Source: Brucella pituitosa
Lineage (GTDB): Bacteria > Pseudomonadota > Alphaproteobacteria > Rhizobiales > Rhizobiaceae
Direction: 5' to 3'
Assembly (NCBI RefSeq): GCF_003049685.1
Contig: NZ_PYSY02000001.1
Location: 496,001 to 560,000, forward strand
DNA length: 64,000 bases
In this document: piece after piece, positions 37,832-46,994 of the stretch
Position numbering within the stretch: the first letter of the stretch is position 1
How the letters are laid out: every line of letters begins with the position of its first letter
Notes under the pieces: generated by a model
Seen by the model: the letters and a program-made list of their open reading frames with translations, nothing else
Told to the model about the DNA's origin: nothing
Databases searched by the model: none
Made by a program: the position numbers and the translations under genes

Positions 37832-38098
37832 ATGTCTGATGGTGTAAACCGTTTTCTTGGCGATACGCCAGCGCGTGTACTGATCAAGCTTGTGCTGATC
37901 TCGCTTGTGGTTGGCGTGGTAATGAGCGCATTCCATTGGACACCGTATGATATTCTTTACGGCATCCGCGATTTCGTGCTGCGTCTGTGGAATATGGGCT
38001 TCTCAGCAATTGCCGGTTTTGCTGATTATCTCATTCTTGGTGCGGCAGTCGTCATTCCTGCCTTTATTTTGCTCCGTATCCTGAGTTACCGGAAATAA
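37832..38098 (+). CDS. Small membrane protein (DUF6460-like)
   Basis: An 88-residue protein with two hydrophobic segments (about residues 15-35 and 60-85) separated by WTPYDILYGIRDFVLRLW. ATG 37832 has AGGAG 6 nt upstream. The pattern fits a rhizobial family of unknown function (I believe DUF6460), but I cannot check this. Confidence 0.78.
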   Translation: MSDGVNRFLGDTPARVLIKLVLISLVVGVVMSAFHWTPYDILYGIRDFVLRLWNMGFSAIAGFADYLILGAAVVIPAFILLRILSYRK

Positions 38099-38177
38099 TC
38101 AGAGCATTTGAGCCAAAACTGCGCTGCATTTTTGTGCCGACCAATGCTTCAATTTGAACCGCTCAGAAATCGGACAA

Positions 38178-38660
38178 ATGCAGCAGAACGACACATTTAT
38201 TCTTTCCCGGCGTGGATTTTTGGTCTTCGCCGGTGGTGCACTGGCTTTCGCCGCCTTGCCTGCAGGTTTTGCGGATGCCGCAGCAGACGTCGATCCGACA
38301 GAACTGTTCAATCAAATCCGCAAGGCCAACGGCCTGTCGTTGATGGCGACTGACAGCAAGCTCGAACAGGCCGCGCTTTATCAGGCAAGGCGTATGGCGA
38401 GCCACGGCAAGATCGGCCACTCGGTTGGCTGGGGCAATGGGTTCGTGTCACGGCTGAAACAGGCAGGCATTCGCGGTCCCGCTGCGGAAAATGTCGCCGC
38501 TGGTCAGCCCAATACACAAACCGTCTTCGATGCCTGGATGAAATCGCCCGGTCATCGCAAAAACATGCTCGATCCGACTTTTCAGCATTACGGCCTTGCC
38601 TGGGCAACGCCTGAAAATAATCCGCGTCGCATTTACTGGGCGATAATGCTTGGACTTTAG
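38178..38660 (+). CDS. Secreted CAP-domain (SCP/PR-1-like) protein
   Basis: A 160-residue protein with a Tat-type signal (SRRGFLVFAGGALAFAALPA) and one CAP domain. Family positions are NQIRKANGLSLMATDSKLEQ, the His of GKIGHSVGW, ENVAAG and WMKSPGHRKNML with FQHYGLAW. ATG 38178 is preferred to TTG 38154. Its TAG stop is supplied by the adjoining palindromic repeat. Role of bacterial CAP proteins unclear. Confidence 0.87.
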   Translation: MQQNDTFILSRRGFLVFAGGALAFAALPAGFADAAADVDPTELFNQIRKANGLSLMATDSKLEQAALYQARRMASHGKIGHSVGWGNGFVSRLKQAGIRGPAAENVAAGQPNTQTVFDAWMKSPGHRKNMLDPTFQHYGLAWATPENNPRRIYWAIMLGL

Positions 38661-38733
38661 AGCACGTCTCCCAAAAGTGGGAACCGGTTTTGGGAGACAT
38701 GCTAAAAATAACAGTTAAAGCGACACGCTTTAA
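38657..38733. repeat. Bru-RS/RIME-like repeat supplying the CAP-protein stop codon
   Basis: TTAGAGCACGTCTCCCAAAA, then GTGGGAACCGGTTTTGGGAG and ACATGCT; the stem is GTCTCCCAAAA/TTTTGGGAGAC. TAG 38658-38660 is the stop of the upstream gene. Confidence 0.85.
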
Positions 38734-38848
38734 CCTACTGACATAATGCTGTCAGACCTGCGACAATGCGGTGGCCGAATTTTCTGTCGTTTCCGGAAAT
38801 TCCAGAGTAGAGCTTCCTCTTATTGCTAATCAGTTGTCGGGGTCAGCC

Positions 38849-40222
38849 ATGGATCAGATGCTGCACGAAAAAGGCATCGTTTCCAGACCATTTGAAGTGA
38901 CCAATCGCATGGTGATGATGATCGCCGTGCCGATGACGCTGGCCGCTATCACTACGCCTCTGCTGGGGCTGGTGGATATGGGCGTGGTCGGGCAGATGGG
39001 GCAGGCCGAACTGATTGGCGGACTGGCAATCGGTGCGCTGGTTTTCGATTTTCTGCTGACGATGTTCAGCTTCCTGCGTTCCGGTACGACCGGCCTTGTG
39101 GCACAAGCCATGGGTGCGGAGGATAAGGCGGAAGAACAGGCGATTTTCTGGCGCGCAATCATCATAGCAATCGTTGCCGGTTGTCTGATGATCCTGAGCC
39201 TGCCGCTTGTCCTCACTATCGCATCTGATTTTATTCATCCAACGCCCGCAACACAGGCAGCGATGGTGAGCTATGTTTCCATTCGCATGTTGTCGGCACC
39301 TGTCGCGCTGATCAATTATTCAGTGCTTGGTTTGCTGCTTGGCCGGGGGCAGGGTGTGCTCGGGTTGAGCCTTCAGGTGCTTATCAATGGCATCAATATT
39401 GTACTCTGTATCGTGCTCGGCCTGGAACTGGGTTGGGGTGTCGAAGGCGTTGCCTGGGCAACTGTGACCGGCGAAACGGTGGCCGCTATTGTCGGGCTGT
39501 TTCTTGTTATGCGGCATTTCCACAGGCAAACGGGACGCCATCCGGATATCAGGCACATTCTGCACAAGGCTGGCATTGTGCGGATGATCGCGCTCAATCG
39601 CGACATCATGATCCGCTCGATCCTGCTTTTGACGGCGTTTGCTTTCTTCACACGCGCTGGCTCGGAGCTTGGACCTGTGACGCTTGCAGCAAATGCGGTG
39701 CTGATGAATTTCTTCCTCATCTGCGGTTTCTTCCTTGATGGAATGGCCGCAGCTGTTGAGCAGATTGTTGGGCGTTCGGTCGGTGCACGTCACAGCCCCG
39801 CTTTCGTGCGTGGTGCCAAGCTGACCTTTGTCTGGGGGCTGGTCATGGCCAGTGCGATTGCACTGATCCTGATGGTGTTTGGTGATGCCATTATCGGCCT
39901 GCTGTCAAAGGCTGCGGACGTGCGTGATGAGGCGATCAAATATCTGCCGTGGGCGGCACTCACGGGCCTCACGGGCCTGCTCGCCTTTCATATGGACGGC
40001 GTCTATATCGGTGCAACATGGTCGCGCGACATGCGCAATATGATGTTCTTCTCGCTGATATTTTTTCTGGCGGTACTTTATGCAGCAAAGCCCGTGATGG
40101 GCAATCACGGGCTTTGGCTGGCAATCAATCTGTTTCTGTCGATCCGAGGTATAACACTTCTGACATTGCTGCCGCGCAGATACAGGTCTGAGTTTTTTGG
40201 AGCATGCTCAAGCAAAGTTTAA
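38849..40222 (+). CDS. MATE-family efflux transporter (DinF-like)
   Basis: A 457-residue inner-membrane exporter with about twelve hydrophobic segments in two halves. The MATE start PMTLAAITTPLLGLVDMGVV and FLRSGTTGLVAQAMGAED are characteristic of the DinF branch. ATG 38849 (GGGG upstream) is preferred to an in-frame GTG at 38771 that adds 26 polar residues. The last 4 bp overlap the convergent pyrD stop. Confidence 0.9.
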   Translation: MDQMLHEKGIVSRPFEVTNRMVMMIAVPMTLAAITTPLLGLVDMGVVGQMGQAELIGGLAIGALVFDFLLTMFSFLRSGTTGLVAQAMGAEDKAEEQAIFWRAIIIAIVAGCLMILSLPLVLTIASDFIHPTPATQAAMVSYVSIRMLSAPVALINYSVLGLLLGRGQGVLGLSLQVLINGINIVLCIVLGLELGWGVEGVAWATVTGETVAAIVGLFLVMRHFHRQTGRHPDIRHILHKAGIVRMIALNRDIMIRSILLLTAFAFFTRAGSELGPVTLAANAVLMNFFLICGFFLDGMAAAVEQIVGRSVGARHSPAFVRGAKLTFVWGLVMASAIALILMVFGDAIIGLLSKAADVRDEAIKYLPWAALTGLTGLLAFHMDGVYIGATWSRDMRNMMFFSLIFFLAVLYAAKPVMGNHGLWLAINLFLSIRGITLLTLLPRRYRSEFFGACSSKV

Positions 40223-41313
40223 TCAGGCAGGCGGCGTTCGGCCCATTCCTTCGTGTCGCGGTCACGCAGCGCGGCAATGTTTGCCACACCCTCGGCTTGT
40301 ACGGCTTTGGAAAGCCCGCGCAGGATTTCTGATGCGAGGCCCGGCCCGCGATAGATCATGCCAGTATAAAGCTGCACGAGATCGGCACCAGCCTTGATCT
40401 TGGTGAGTGCTGTTTCGGTGCTGTCGATGCCGCCCACGCCGATCAGAGGCATGTCAGGGCCGACACGTTCGCGCATACGGGCCAGAATGATGGTCGAACG
40501 CTCGAAAAGCGGTGCGCCGGAAAGCCCACCGGTTTCTTCGCGGTTCTCAGTGCTTTTCAGGCCAGTACGTGAAAGCGTGGTGTTGGAAACGATGATGCCG
40601 TCGAGCTTCTGCGCTTTAGCTTCCGCCGCGATATCATCCAGTTCTTCGTCAGAAAGATCAGGCGCGATCTTGAGGAAGACAGGTCGTTTCAGCGTGCACA
40701 TCTTGCCTTCTTCGTCACGCGCTTCAAGTACGCGCGAAAGCAGTTCTCGCAATGCCTCGCGCGACTGAAGATTGCGCAGGCCCGGCGTGTTGGGCGACGA
40801 AATGTTGACGGTGAAATAGCGCGCAAGCTGATAGAACTTACGGATGCCGGCCACATAATCACCGATACGATCTTCGGTATCCTTATTGGCACCGATATTG
40901 ACGCCGACGATACCACTTTTGCCTGCACGCTGGGACAGTCGCTTGAAAGCCGCATCATGACCTTCATTGTTGAAGCCAAGGCGGTTGATGACGCCGCGAT
41001 CGTCTACCAGGCGGAAGATGCGTGGACGCGGATTGCCGCTTTGTGGACGCGGGGTGATTGTGCCGACTTCTGTGAAGCCAAAACCGATTTTCAGAAGCGC
41101 GTCCGGCACTTCGGCATTCTTGTCATAGCCCGCAGCCATGCCCAGCGGATTCGGGAATTGCAGTCCCGCAATCTTGACCGAAAGTGCAGGGTCATTGGGG
41201 CAGTTGCATGTGACGATACCGGTTTTAAGACCAGCAATGGACAAACCATGCGCCTGCTCGGCATCGAACGAGAACAATGCCCGTCGCCCGATAAGTTCAA
41301 AAAGCCCGCTCAT
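40219..41313 (-). CDS. pyrD: Dihydroorotate dehydrogenase (quinone), class 2
   Basis: A 364-residue membrane-associated FMN enzyme of de novo pyrimidine synthesis. Signatures are PNPLGMAAGYDKNAEVPDAL, VNISSPNTPGLRNLQ with the catalytic Ser region, IIVSNTTLSR and LIGVGGIDSTETALTKIKAG. The N-terminal helices (FELIGRRALFSFDAEQAH) are the class 2 membrane anchor. It overlaps the upstream DUF952 gene by 4 bp, so the two are translationally coupled. Confidence 0.96.
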   Translation of the reverse strand: MSGLFELIGRRALFSFDAEQAHGLSIAGLKTGIVTCNCPNDPALSVKIAGLQFPNPLGMAAGYDKNAEVPDALLKIGFGFTEVGTITPRPQSGNPRPRIFRLVDDRGVINRLGFNNEGHDAAFKRLSQRAGKSGIVGVNIGANKDTEDRIGDYVAGIRKFYQLARYFTVNISSPNTPGLRNLQSREALRELLSRVLEARDEEGKMCTLKRPVFLKIAPDLSDEELDDIAAEAKAQKLDGIIVSNTTLSRTGLKSTENREETGGLSGAPLFERSTIILARMRERVGPDMPLIGVGGIDSTETALTKIKAGADLVQLYTGMIYRGPGLASEILRGLSKAVQAEGVANIAALRDRDTKEWAERRLPD

Positions 41314-41663
41314 TTATCCTCAAGCTCCGGAAAGATATGGAGTCCATCTTTGTCGAGCGGCAATGGCTCAACTTTCGTGACTGCAGACATTGGCAGTGTC
41401 GCATAAAGATGCGGAAACAGTGCCCCGCCGCGCGAGGCTTCATATTTCAGTGCATCGCCTAAGGCAGTCACATCCACGCTTACCAGCAGCAGATCCGTTT
41501 GCCCGGCAAAATGTTTGGCGGCTGTTTCGCGCACCTGTGTATAGGTGGAGAAATGGATATAGCCATCGGCAATATCAACCGGTGTCCCGGTAAAAATGCC
41601 AGCCTCTTCTGCCTGCGCCCAGAGATCGCGCGGGGCGATCTTGTAGATGGTCGTTTTGGTCAT
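41310..41663 (-). CDS. DUF952-family protein
   Basis: A 117-residue protein. The motifs IYKIAPRDLWAQAEEAG, DGYIHFSTYTQVRETAAKHF and PHLYATLPMSAVTKVEPLPL are typical of DUF952, which resembles an ADP-ribosyltransferase-like fold. Located immediately upstream of pyrD with a 4-bp overlap. Function unknown. Confidence 0.88.
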   Translation of the reverse strand: MTKTTIYKIAPRDLWAQAEEAGIFTGTPVDIADGYIHFSTYTQVRETAAKHFAGQTDLLLVSVDVTALGDALKYEASRGGALFPHLYATLPMSAVTKVEPLPLDKDGLHIFPELEDK

Positions 41664-41749
41664 GGCTGCTCTCTAGACCGAATTAACCAGAAAATCAAAG
41701 CATGACATGTTCGTTTTTCTTGCATAGCTCCCATATGTTGGGTGGAAGC

Positions 41750-41810
41750 TTAAAGTGCATCCCGAAAAGTGTGAAACGGTTTTCGGGCAAGATGTGCTTA
41801 AAATATGCTC
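41750..41810. repeat. Bru-RS/RIME-like repeat, module A
   Basis: TAAAGTGCATCCCGAAAAGT, then GTGAAACGGTTTTCGGGCAA and GATGTGCTTA. It ends just before the ribosome site of the next gene. Confidence 0.88.
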
Positions 41811-41826
41811 TGAAGGAGATCGAACC

Positions 41827-42282
41827 ATGTCTGGCAACACCATGCCGCTATTTCGCACACTCGCAGCCGTTTCATTGCTGGGTACAAGCTTTGTTGCAAG
41901 CGGGGCCTATGCTGAGGAAAATGGGCGTTATCGCCTTGAAGGCACCGAAACTGGTTATGTTCGGCTCGATACGCGCACCGGTGCACTGTCGGTTTGCAAT
42001 GAGCAACAGGGACAGCTTATCTGCAAGATGGCGACCGAGGATCGGGAAGCTTACGAAAACGATCTTTCTGATTTGCAGGATCGGGTGAAGAAGCTCGAGG
42101 ACAAGGTTACAGCCCTTGAAGCAGGTGGTGCATCAGCAACAGCGTCCAAGCTGCCAACAGATGCAGAGTTTGAGCAGTCTCTTGGCTATATGGAACGTTT
42201 CATGCGTCGCTTCATGGACGTTACGAAGAGTTTCGACAGCGAAGCCGATAAGCCTACTGAGCGTACGGCGCCCGCTCAGTAA
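41827..42282 (+). CDS. Secreted coiled-coil protein of unknown function
   Basis: A 151-residue protein with a signal peptide (cleavage near GAYAEE, residue about 30), a small beta-rich segment with two cysteines (57 and 66, possible disulfide; YRLEGTETGYVRLDTRTG) and a heptad-type coiled coil about residues 74-98 (LSDLQDRVKKLEDKVTALEA). AAGGAG precedes ATG 41827. No family recognised; the N-terminal part is widespread in Rhizobiales in my recollection. Confidence 0.8.
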   Translation: MSGNTMPLFRTLAAVSLLGTSFVASGAYAEENGRYRLEGTETGYVRLDTRTGALSVCNEQQGQLICKMATEDREAYENDLSDLQDRVKKLEDKVTALEAGGASATASKLPTDAEFEQSLGYMERFMRRFMDVTKSFDSEADKPTERTAPAQ

Positions 42283-42388
42283 CGAGTTGATAATATGGTG
42301 GGCCTTGCGCGCTACCTATGAAAATGCTTGCCTTCCCATGTCTGCTTCCTCCAATTAGTGGGGAGCAGCAGGGGAGGATGGTCCGGCA

Positions 42389-45300
42389 ATGCAGGGCTGG
42401 GGAATTATAGGCGCGGCATTTTTATATCTGTTGATGTTGTTTGCGGTTGCAAGCATCGGCGACAGGCGCGCCGCACGCTGGAGCAGCGCTCCACGCCCCT
42501 ATATTTACGCACTCAGTCTCGCGGTTTACTGCACGTCATGGACATTCTTCGGTTCGGTTGGCCTCTCGGCGCAGCGTGGACTCGAGTTTCTGGGCATCTA
42601 TATCGGTCCAATTCTGGTCTTCACGCTCGGCAATCGCCTGTTGCGCCACATCGTACGATTGGCGAAGTCAGAACACATCACCTCCATCGCTGACTTTCTG
42701 GCTGCCCGTTATGGCAAGAGCTTTGGCGTGGCTTCACTTGCAACCTGTATCGCAGCAGTCGGCTCCATTCCCTATATCGCGCTGCAACTTAAAGCCGTTT
42801 CCGGCAGCGTCGGGCTGGTGATGGAGCATTATGGCTCGGCCTTTGATCCGTCCTCGTTTGTCTTTGGCGATATTTCCCTGCCGGTGGCTGCCGTTCTGGC
42901 AGTCTTCGCCATTCTGTTCGGCACGCGTCACACAGATGCGACCGAACATCAGAACGGCCTTATACTGGCGGTTGCACTTGAATCAGTGATCAAACTTTCC
43001 GCATTTCTTGCAGTTGGTTTTGCCTGCACCTTCTTTGTTTTTGGCTCGCCGGGAGAATTGATCGAGAAGATTTCGCAATCGCCAGCGGCCCTTGATGCCT
43101 TTCACTATGAAACCTCAATCGGTACGTGGATCGTGCATACGACGTTGAGTGCTGCCGCCATCATCATGCTGCCGCGCCAGTTTCATGTGACGGTTGTTGA
43201 AAGCCGCAGTGAGAAAGAACTGCGTACCGCCTCATGGCTGTTTCCGCTTTATCTGATCCTGATCAATATTTTCGTTTTCCCGATTGCGCTCATCGGCGTC
43301 ATGACGCTTGGCAATACAGTCAGTGGCGATCTTTATGTGCTGGCACTGCCACTATCAGCCGGTGCCCACTGGCTTGCGCTGATAGCCTTTCTCGGCGGGC
43401 TTTCAGCAGCCACGGCTATGGTTATCGTTGCTTGCGTGGCGCTGGCGATCATGATCTCCAATCACCTTGTGCTGCCGCTTATCATTCGCAGGCTCGCTGT
43501 TCGCCATCCGACTGAACAGCGCGATCTGACGATGATCATTCTCAATACGCGGCGACTGACGATCATCGGCATTCTGGCGCTGGCATTCGTCTATTACCGC
43601 ATGGCGTCCAATAATATTCACCTCGCATCCATCGGTCTGATATCTTTTGCAGCCATTGCGCAGTTTATGCCCTCGTTTATCGGCGGGTTGTTCTGGCGCA
43701 ATGCCAATGGACGTGGCGCAATGCTCGGCCTGTCTGCTGGCTTTCTGATCTGGTCCTATACGTTGCTTCTGCCAACCATGGCTCCGGAAGACGCGGAGAT
43801 CCTGCGCGAAGGCTTTCTTGGTTTTACCGCCTTACGGCCTGAGGCCTTGTTTGGCACCGATGCTTTGCCTTTGACCAATGGCGTCATGTGGAGCCTTGCG
43901 GCCAACACCTTGTTTTACATTCTTGGCTCGCTTTCACGTGCCTCCACACCGCTTGAACGTATTCAGGCAAGTATTTTTCTGCCGCGCTATTTTATTGGTA
44001 CGCCGACCCTCAAGCGCTTTCGGACAACGGTTACGGTCGCAGAACTCAAAGCAACCATGGCCCGCTATCTCGGAGCCGAACGTGTTGAGCGGGCTTTCCT
44101 TCGTTTTGAAGGGCGAGAGCAGCGCAGGCTCGATCCCGGCATGACGGTGGACACACCGTTGATCCGCTATGCGGAGCAATTGCTGGGCACTGCTGTCGGT
44201 TCCTCGTCGGCGCGTCTCGTCCTGTCGTTGCTTCTCCAACGCAACGATGCCTCTGCGCGTGACGCACGGCAATTGCTTGATGATGCGTCTGTCGCCCTGC
44301 AACAAAATCGGGATCTTCTGCAAATTGCGCTCGATCAGATGGATCAGGGCATAACGGTGCTCGACAAGGATCTGCGGCTGACATGCTGGAACCGTCAGTT
44401 CCGTGCTCATTTTGATCTGCCGGATGAAGTGATGCAGGTCGGTATTCCGGTGTCCGAAATTGTCGAGCATCTGGCCAGCAGCGGCGATCTTGCCGTCAAC
44501 GCGCAGCATTCGGTTATACGGTCTCTTGCAACCCTCAGACAGCCATGGCGCATGACGCTGAAATCGACCGGAAAGGTGCTGGAGATCAATTCTAATCCCA
44601 TGCCGGATGGGGGGCTTGTCGCAACCTATACAGACATTACTGCCGAAGTTGAGGCCGATCTGATGCGCCAGAAGGCGGCCGAAGTTCTTGAACAGCGCGT
44701 CGCGGATCGTACTGCCGAGCTGACGCACGTGAACCAGAAGCTTGCAAAGGCACAATCCGCAGCCGAAGAAGCAAACCTTGGCAAGACACGGTTTCTGGCT
44801 GCAGCTGGCCATGACATTTTGCAGCCTCTCAATGCTGCACGGCTTTACAGTACAGCGCTGACAGAAAAGCTTGGACGTGCAGAAACCAGCCAGCTCGCCC
44901 GCAACATCGATTCTTCACTTGAATCGGTCGAGGCTATCCTGGGCATGGTGCTCGATATATCGCGGCTCGATACGGGCGCACTCAAGCCGGAAGTTTCGGT
45001 CTTCCGTCTCGATAAGCTTCTAAGTCAGATTGCGACAGATTTCACACCGATGGCTCGTAAAAAGGGGCTTAAACTGCGGGTGGTGCCGTCGAGTATCGTG
45101 GTGAAGACAGACCGCAACATGCTGCGACGCCTCATCCAGAATCTGGTTTCAAATGCAATCAAGTATAGCCGTAAGGGTGGCATTCTGTTTGGTGTTCGCC
45201 GACGTGGCGATTTTATTGAATTGCAAGTGCTTGATACCGGGATTGGCATCCCGCAGCAGAAACTGAAACTGGTTTTCCGTGAGTTTACGCGTCTTGATGA

Positions 45301-45904
45301 AGGCATGCGTGAGGCGGAAGGCCTTGGTTTGGGCCTTTCCATTGTCGATCGTATTGCACGTGTATTGTCGCTGCCCCTGACACTATCCTCAACGCCAGGG
45401 AAAGGCAGCGTTTTCACGCTGCGCATTCCAATCAGCGCAGCACCTGCTCCTATGGAAGAGGTTGCAAGCCGCACGGGCGTGAAGCGTGCGTCGAGCCTCA
45501 CCGGCCTTGATGTGCTTTGTATCGACAACGACGCCAATATTCTGGCCGGGATGGAAACGCTTCTGACTGGCTGGGGCTGCAATGTAACCACGTTGCGTGG
45601 CGGTTCCGAGCTGAAGGTATTCTGTGTCGAGCGGGAAGTGCCACCGGATATTATCGTCGCCGACTATCATCTCGATAATGAAAACGGGCTGGACATGATC
45701 GGCTTTGCGCGGGAAAGCTTCAAACATGAAATTTCGGCTATTCTGCTGACAGCTGATCGCTCCAAGGAAGTTCGCAAGCGGGCTGACGATGAAAATGTCA
45801 TCGTCCTGCACAAGCCATTGCGCCCGGCAGCATTGCGCTCGCTTCTATCGAGCGCGTTGCATCAGCGTGAAGTCGCTTCCAGCCGTCCAACAGCCGCAGA
45901 GTGA
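42389..45904 (+). CDS. Symporter-linked hybrid sensor kinase (SSS + PAS + HK + receiver)
   Basis: An 1171-residue protein. Residues about 1-500 are a sodium/solute-symporter-like domain with some twelve membrane spans. Then come a PAS domain (LLQIALDQMDQGITVLDKDL), a coiled coil, the HisKA box FLAAAGHDILQPLNAARLYS, an HATPase domain (NLVSNAIKYSRKGG, DTGIGIPQQKLK, GLGLGLSIVDRIA) and a C-terminal receiver with phospho-Asp in IIVADYHLDNENG. It resembles CbrA and NahK/ErcS-type kinases. The convergent LuxR-type response regulator at 46018-46668 is a plausible partner. Confidence 0.92.
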   Translation: MQGWGIIGAAFLYLLMLFAVASIGDRRAARWSSAPRPYIYALSLAVYCTSWTFFGSVGLSAQRGLEFLGIYIGPILVFTLGNRLLRHIVRLAKSEHITSIADFLAARYGKSFGVASLATCIAAVGSIPYIALQLKAVSGSVGLVMEHYGSAFDPSSFVFGDISLPVAAVLAVFAILFGTRHTDATEHQNGLILAVALESVIKLSAFLAVGFACTFFVFGSPGELIEKISQSPAALDAFHYETSIGTWIVHTTLSAAAIIMLPRQFHVTVVESRSEKELRTASWLFPLYLILINIFVFPIALIGVMTLGNTVSGDLYVLALPLSAGAHWLALIAFLGGLSAATAMVIVACVALAIMISNHLVLPLIIRRLAVRHPTEQRDLTMIILNTRRLTIIGILALAFVYYRMASNNIHLASIGLISFAAIAQFMPSFIGGLFWRNANGRGAMLGLSAGFLIWSYTLLLPTMAPEDAEILREGFLGFTALRPEALFGTDALPLTNGVMWSLAANTLFYILGSLSRASTPLERIQASIFLPRYFIGTPTLKRFRTTVTVAELKATMARYLGAERVERAFLRFEGREQRRLDPGMTVDTPLIRYAEQLLGTAVGSSSARLVLSLLLQRNDASARDARQLLDDASVALQQNRDLLQIALDQMDQGITVLDKDLRLTCWNRQFRAHFDLPDEVMQVGIPVSEIVEHLASSGDLAVNAQHSVIRSLATLRQPWRMTLKSTGKVLEINSNPMPDGGLVATYTDITAEVEADLMRQKAAEVLEQRVADRTAELTHVNQKLAKAQSAAEEANLGKTRFLAAAGHDILQPLNAARLYSTALTEKLGRAETSQLARNIDSSLESVEAILGMVLDISRLDTGALKPEVSVFRLDKLLSQIATDFTPMARKKGLKLRVVPSSIVVKTDRNMLRRLIQNLVSNAIKYSRKGGILFGVRRRGDFIELQVLDTGIGIPQQKLKLVFREFTRLDEGMREAEGLGLGLSIVDRIARVLSLPLTLSSTPGKGSVFTLRIPISAAPAPMEEVASRTGVKRASSLTGLDVLCIDNDANILAGMETLLTGWGCNVTTLRGGSELKVFCVEREVPPDIIVADYHLDNENGLDMIGFARESFKHEISAILLTADRSKEVRKRADDENVIVLHKPLRPAALRSLLSSALHQREVASSRPTAAE

Positions 45905-45907
45905 CTT

Positions 45908-46017
45908 ATTAGCATTTCCAGCAAAAGTGCGAAGCGCCTACGCGGGGAAATCAGTCCACTGGACTGATTTCTTATCCCGCTTCGATGCGTGAGGTAAATG
46001 CGTAAAAACAAATAGTT
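45908..46017. repeat. Bru-RS/RIME-like repeat between kinase and regulator genes
   Basis: Starts TTAGCATTTCCAGC like the copy at 28617. It contains a perfect 23-bp palindrome, AAATCAGTCCA-C-TGGACTGATTT (45948-45970), which could also terminate both convergent genes. Confidence 0.82.
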
Positions 46018-46668
46018 TCAGCTGGCTTCTGAGGTCAGTGCGTCGCTGCCTATGCGCGACAAAAGGATGACCGCCTGTGTGCGACTATCAACGCCGAGCT
46101 TTTGCAGAACGGCGGAGACATGCGCTTTGACCGTCGCTTCTGATACATTCAGTTCGTAGGCGATCTGCTTGTTGAGCAGGCCTTCGGCAAGCATGGTCAA
46201 TACGCGTGTCTGCTGGGGTGTGAGTGTTCTTATCTTGTTGATGAGCGCTTCGATTTCAGGATCATGTGCCTGATCGAGATCAATGTCGGACGGTGTCCAG
46301 ATATCGCCTGCGATCACGGCGTGCACAGCCTCGCCGATGGTTTCCATACTTGCGGATTTCGAGATGAAGCCTGATGCACCTAATTCGACCGCGTGCCTGA
46401 TTGTTGCTGCGTCATCGGTGCCTGATACAATAATGACCGGCAAAGCAGGCTGAAGTGCTTTCAACGTGACCAGGCCAGAAAGGCCAGTCCCGCCAGGCAT
46501 GGTCAGATCAAGCAAAAGCAAGTCGATATCGTCGCGTTCTACGACGAGCTTTTTCGCTGCATCGAAATCGCCGACTTCAAGGATTTCTGCTTCTTCAGGA
46601 AGGCTTGACAGAGCCTGTCGCAACGCACCTCTGAAAAGCGGATGGTCGTCAGCGATAATGAATTGCAT
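46018..46668 (-). CDS. LuxR/NarL-family response regulator
   Basis: A 216-residue regulator. The receiver domain has the acidic pair in FIIADDHPLFRGALRQAL, phospho-Asp in LLLLDLTMPGGTGL and the conserved Lys in GFISKSA. The C-terminal HTH is LTPQQTRVLTMLAEGLLNKQ, with VSEATVKAHVSAVLQKLGV. ATG 46668 has GAGG upstream. Convergent to the hybrid kinase, whose receiver may pass phosphate to it, possibly through a phosphotransfer protein. Confidence 0.92.
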   Translation of the reverse strand: MQFIIADDHPLFRGALRQALSSLPEEAEILEVGDFDAAKKLVVERDDIDLLLLDLTMPGGTGLSGLVTLKALQPALPVIIVSGTDDAATIRHAVELGASGFISKSASMETIGEAVHAVIAGDIWTPSDIDLDQAHDPEIEALINKIRTLTPQQTRVLTMLAEGLLNKQIAYELNVSEATVKAHVSAVLQKLGVDSRTQAVILLSRIGSDALTSEAS

Positions 46669-46867
46669 AAGCCTCGCACGCCATTCTGAAAGTCCTCCCC
46701 ATGCGCTGCACTTTACATGCAGCCTTTCCGTTTTATGCCGATTTTTGTTCCGGGCAACCAAAAATAGCATTGCTTAGCTGGATTCATATGTCGCATTGCC
46801 GCCTTCTGGCCGTATTGTGTGCTAATTTCAGTGATGAACAAGAGCCTTCCCGGCAAAACAGGGAATG

Positions 46868-46974
46868 CTCCAGAGCGCATCCCGAAAAGTGTGAAGCGGT
46901 TTTCGGAACAAGATGCGCTTAAACAAAGAGACAGAACATTTCTAACAATTCAGTTTAAACTGGAAATGCTCCAG
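46868..46974. repeat. Bru-RS/RIME-like repeat, full-length mosaic copy
   Basis: GCGCATCCCGAAAAGTGTGA and AGCGGTTTTCGGAACAAGAT, then a diverged second module ending CTGGAAATGCTCCAG. It lies just upstream of pip. Confidence 0.85.
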
Positions 46975-46994
46975 CGGGAACGAAAAGGCATTAA

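Noticed and set aside
38099-38160. Possible degenerate repeat before the CAP-protein gene
   Set aside because: AGAGCATTTGAGC resembles one edge of the repeat, but the rest cannot be aligned.
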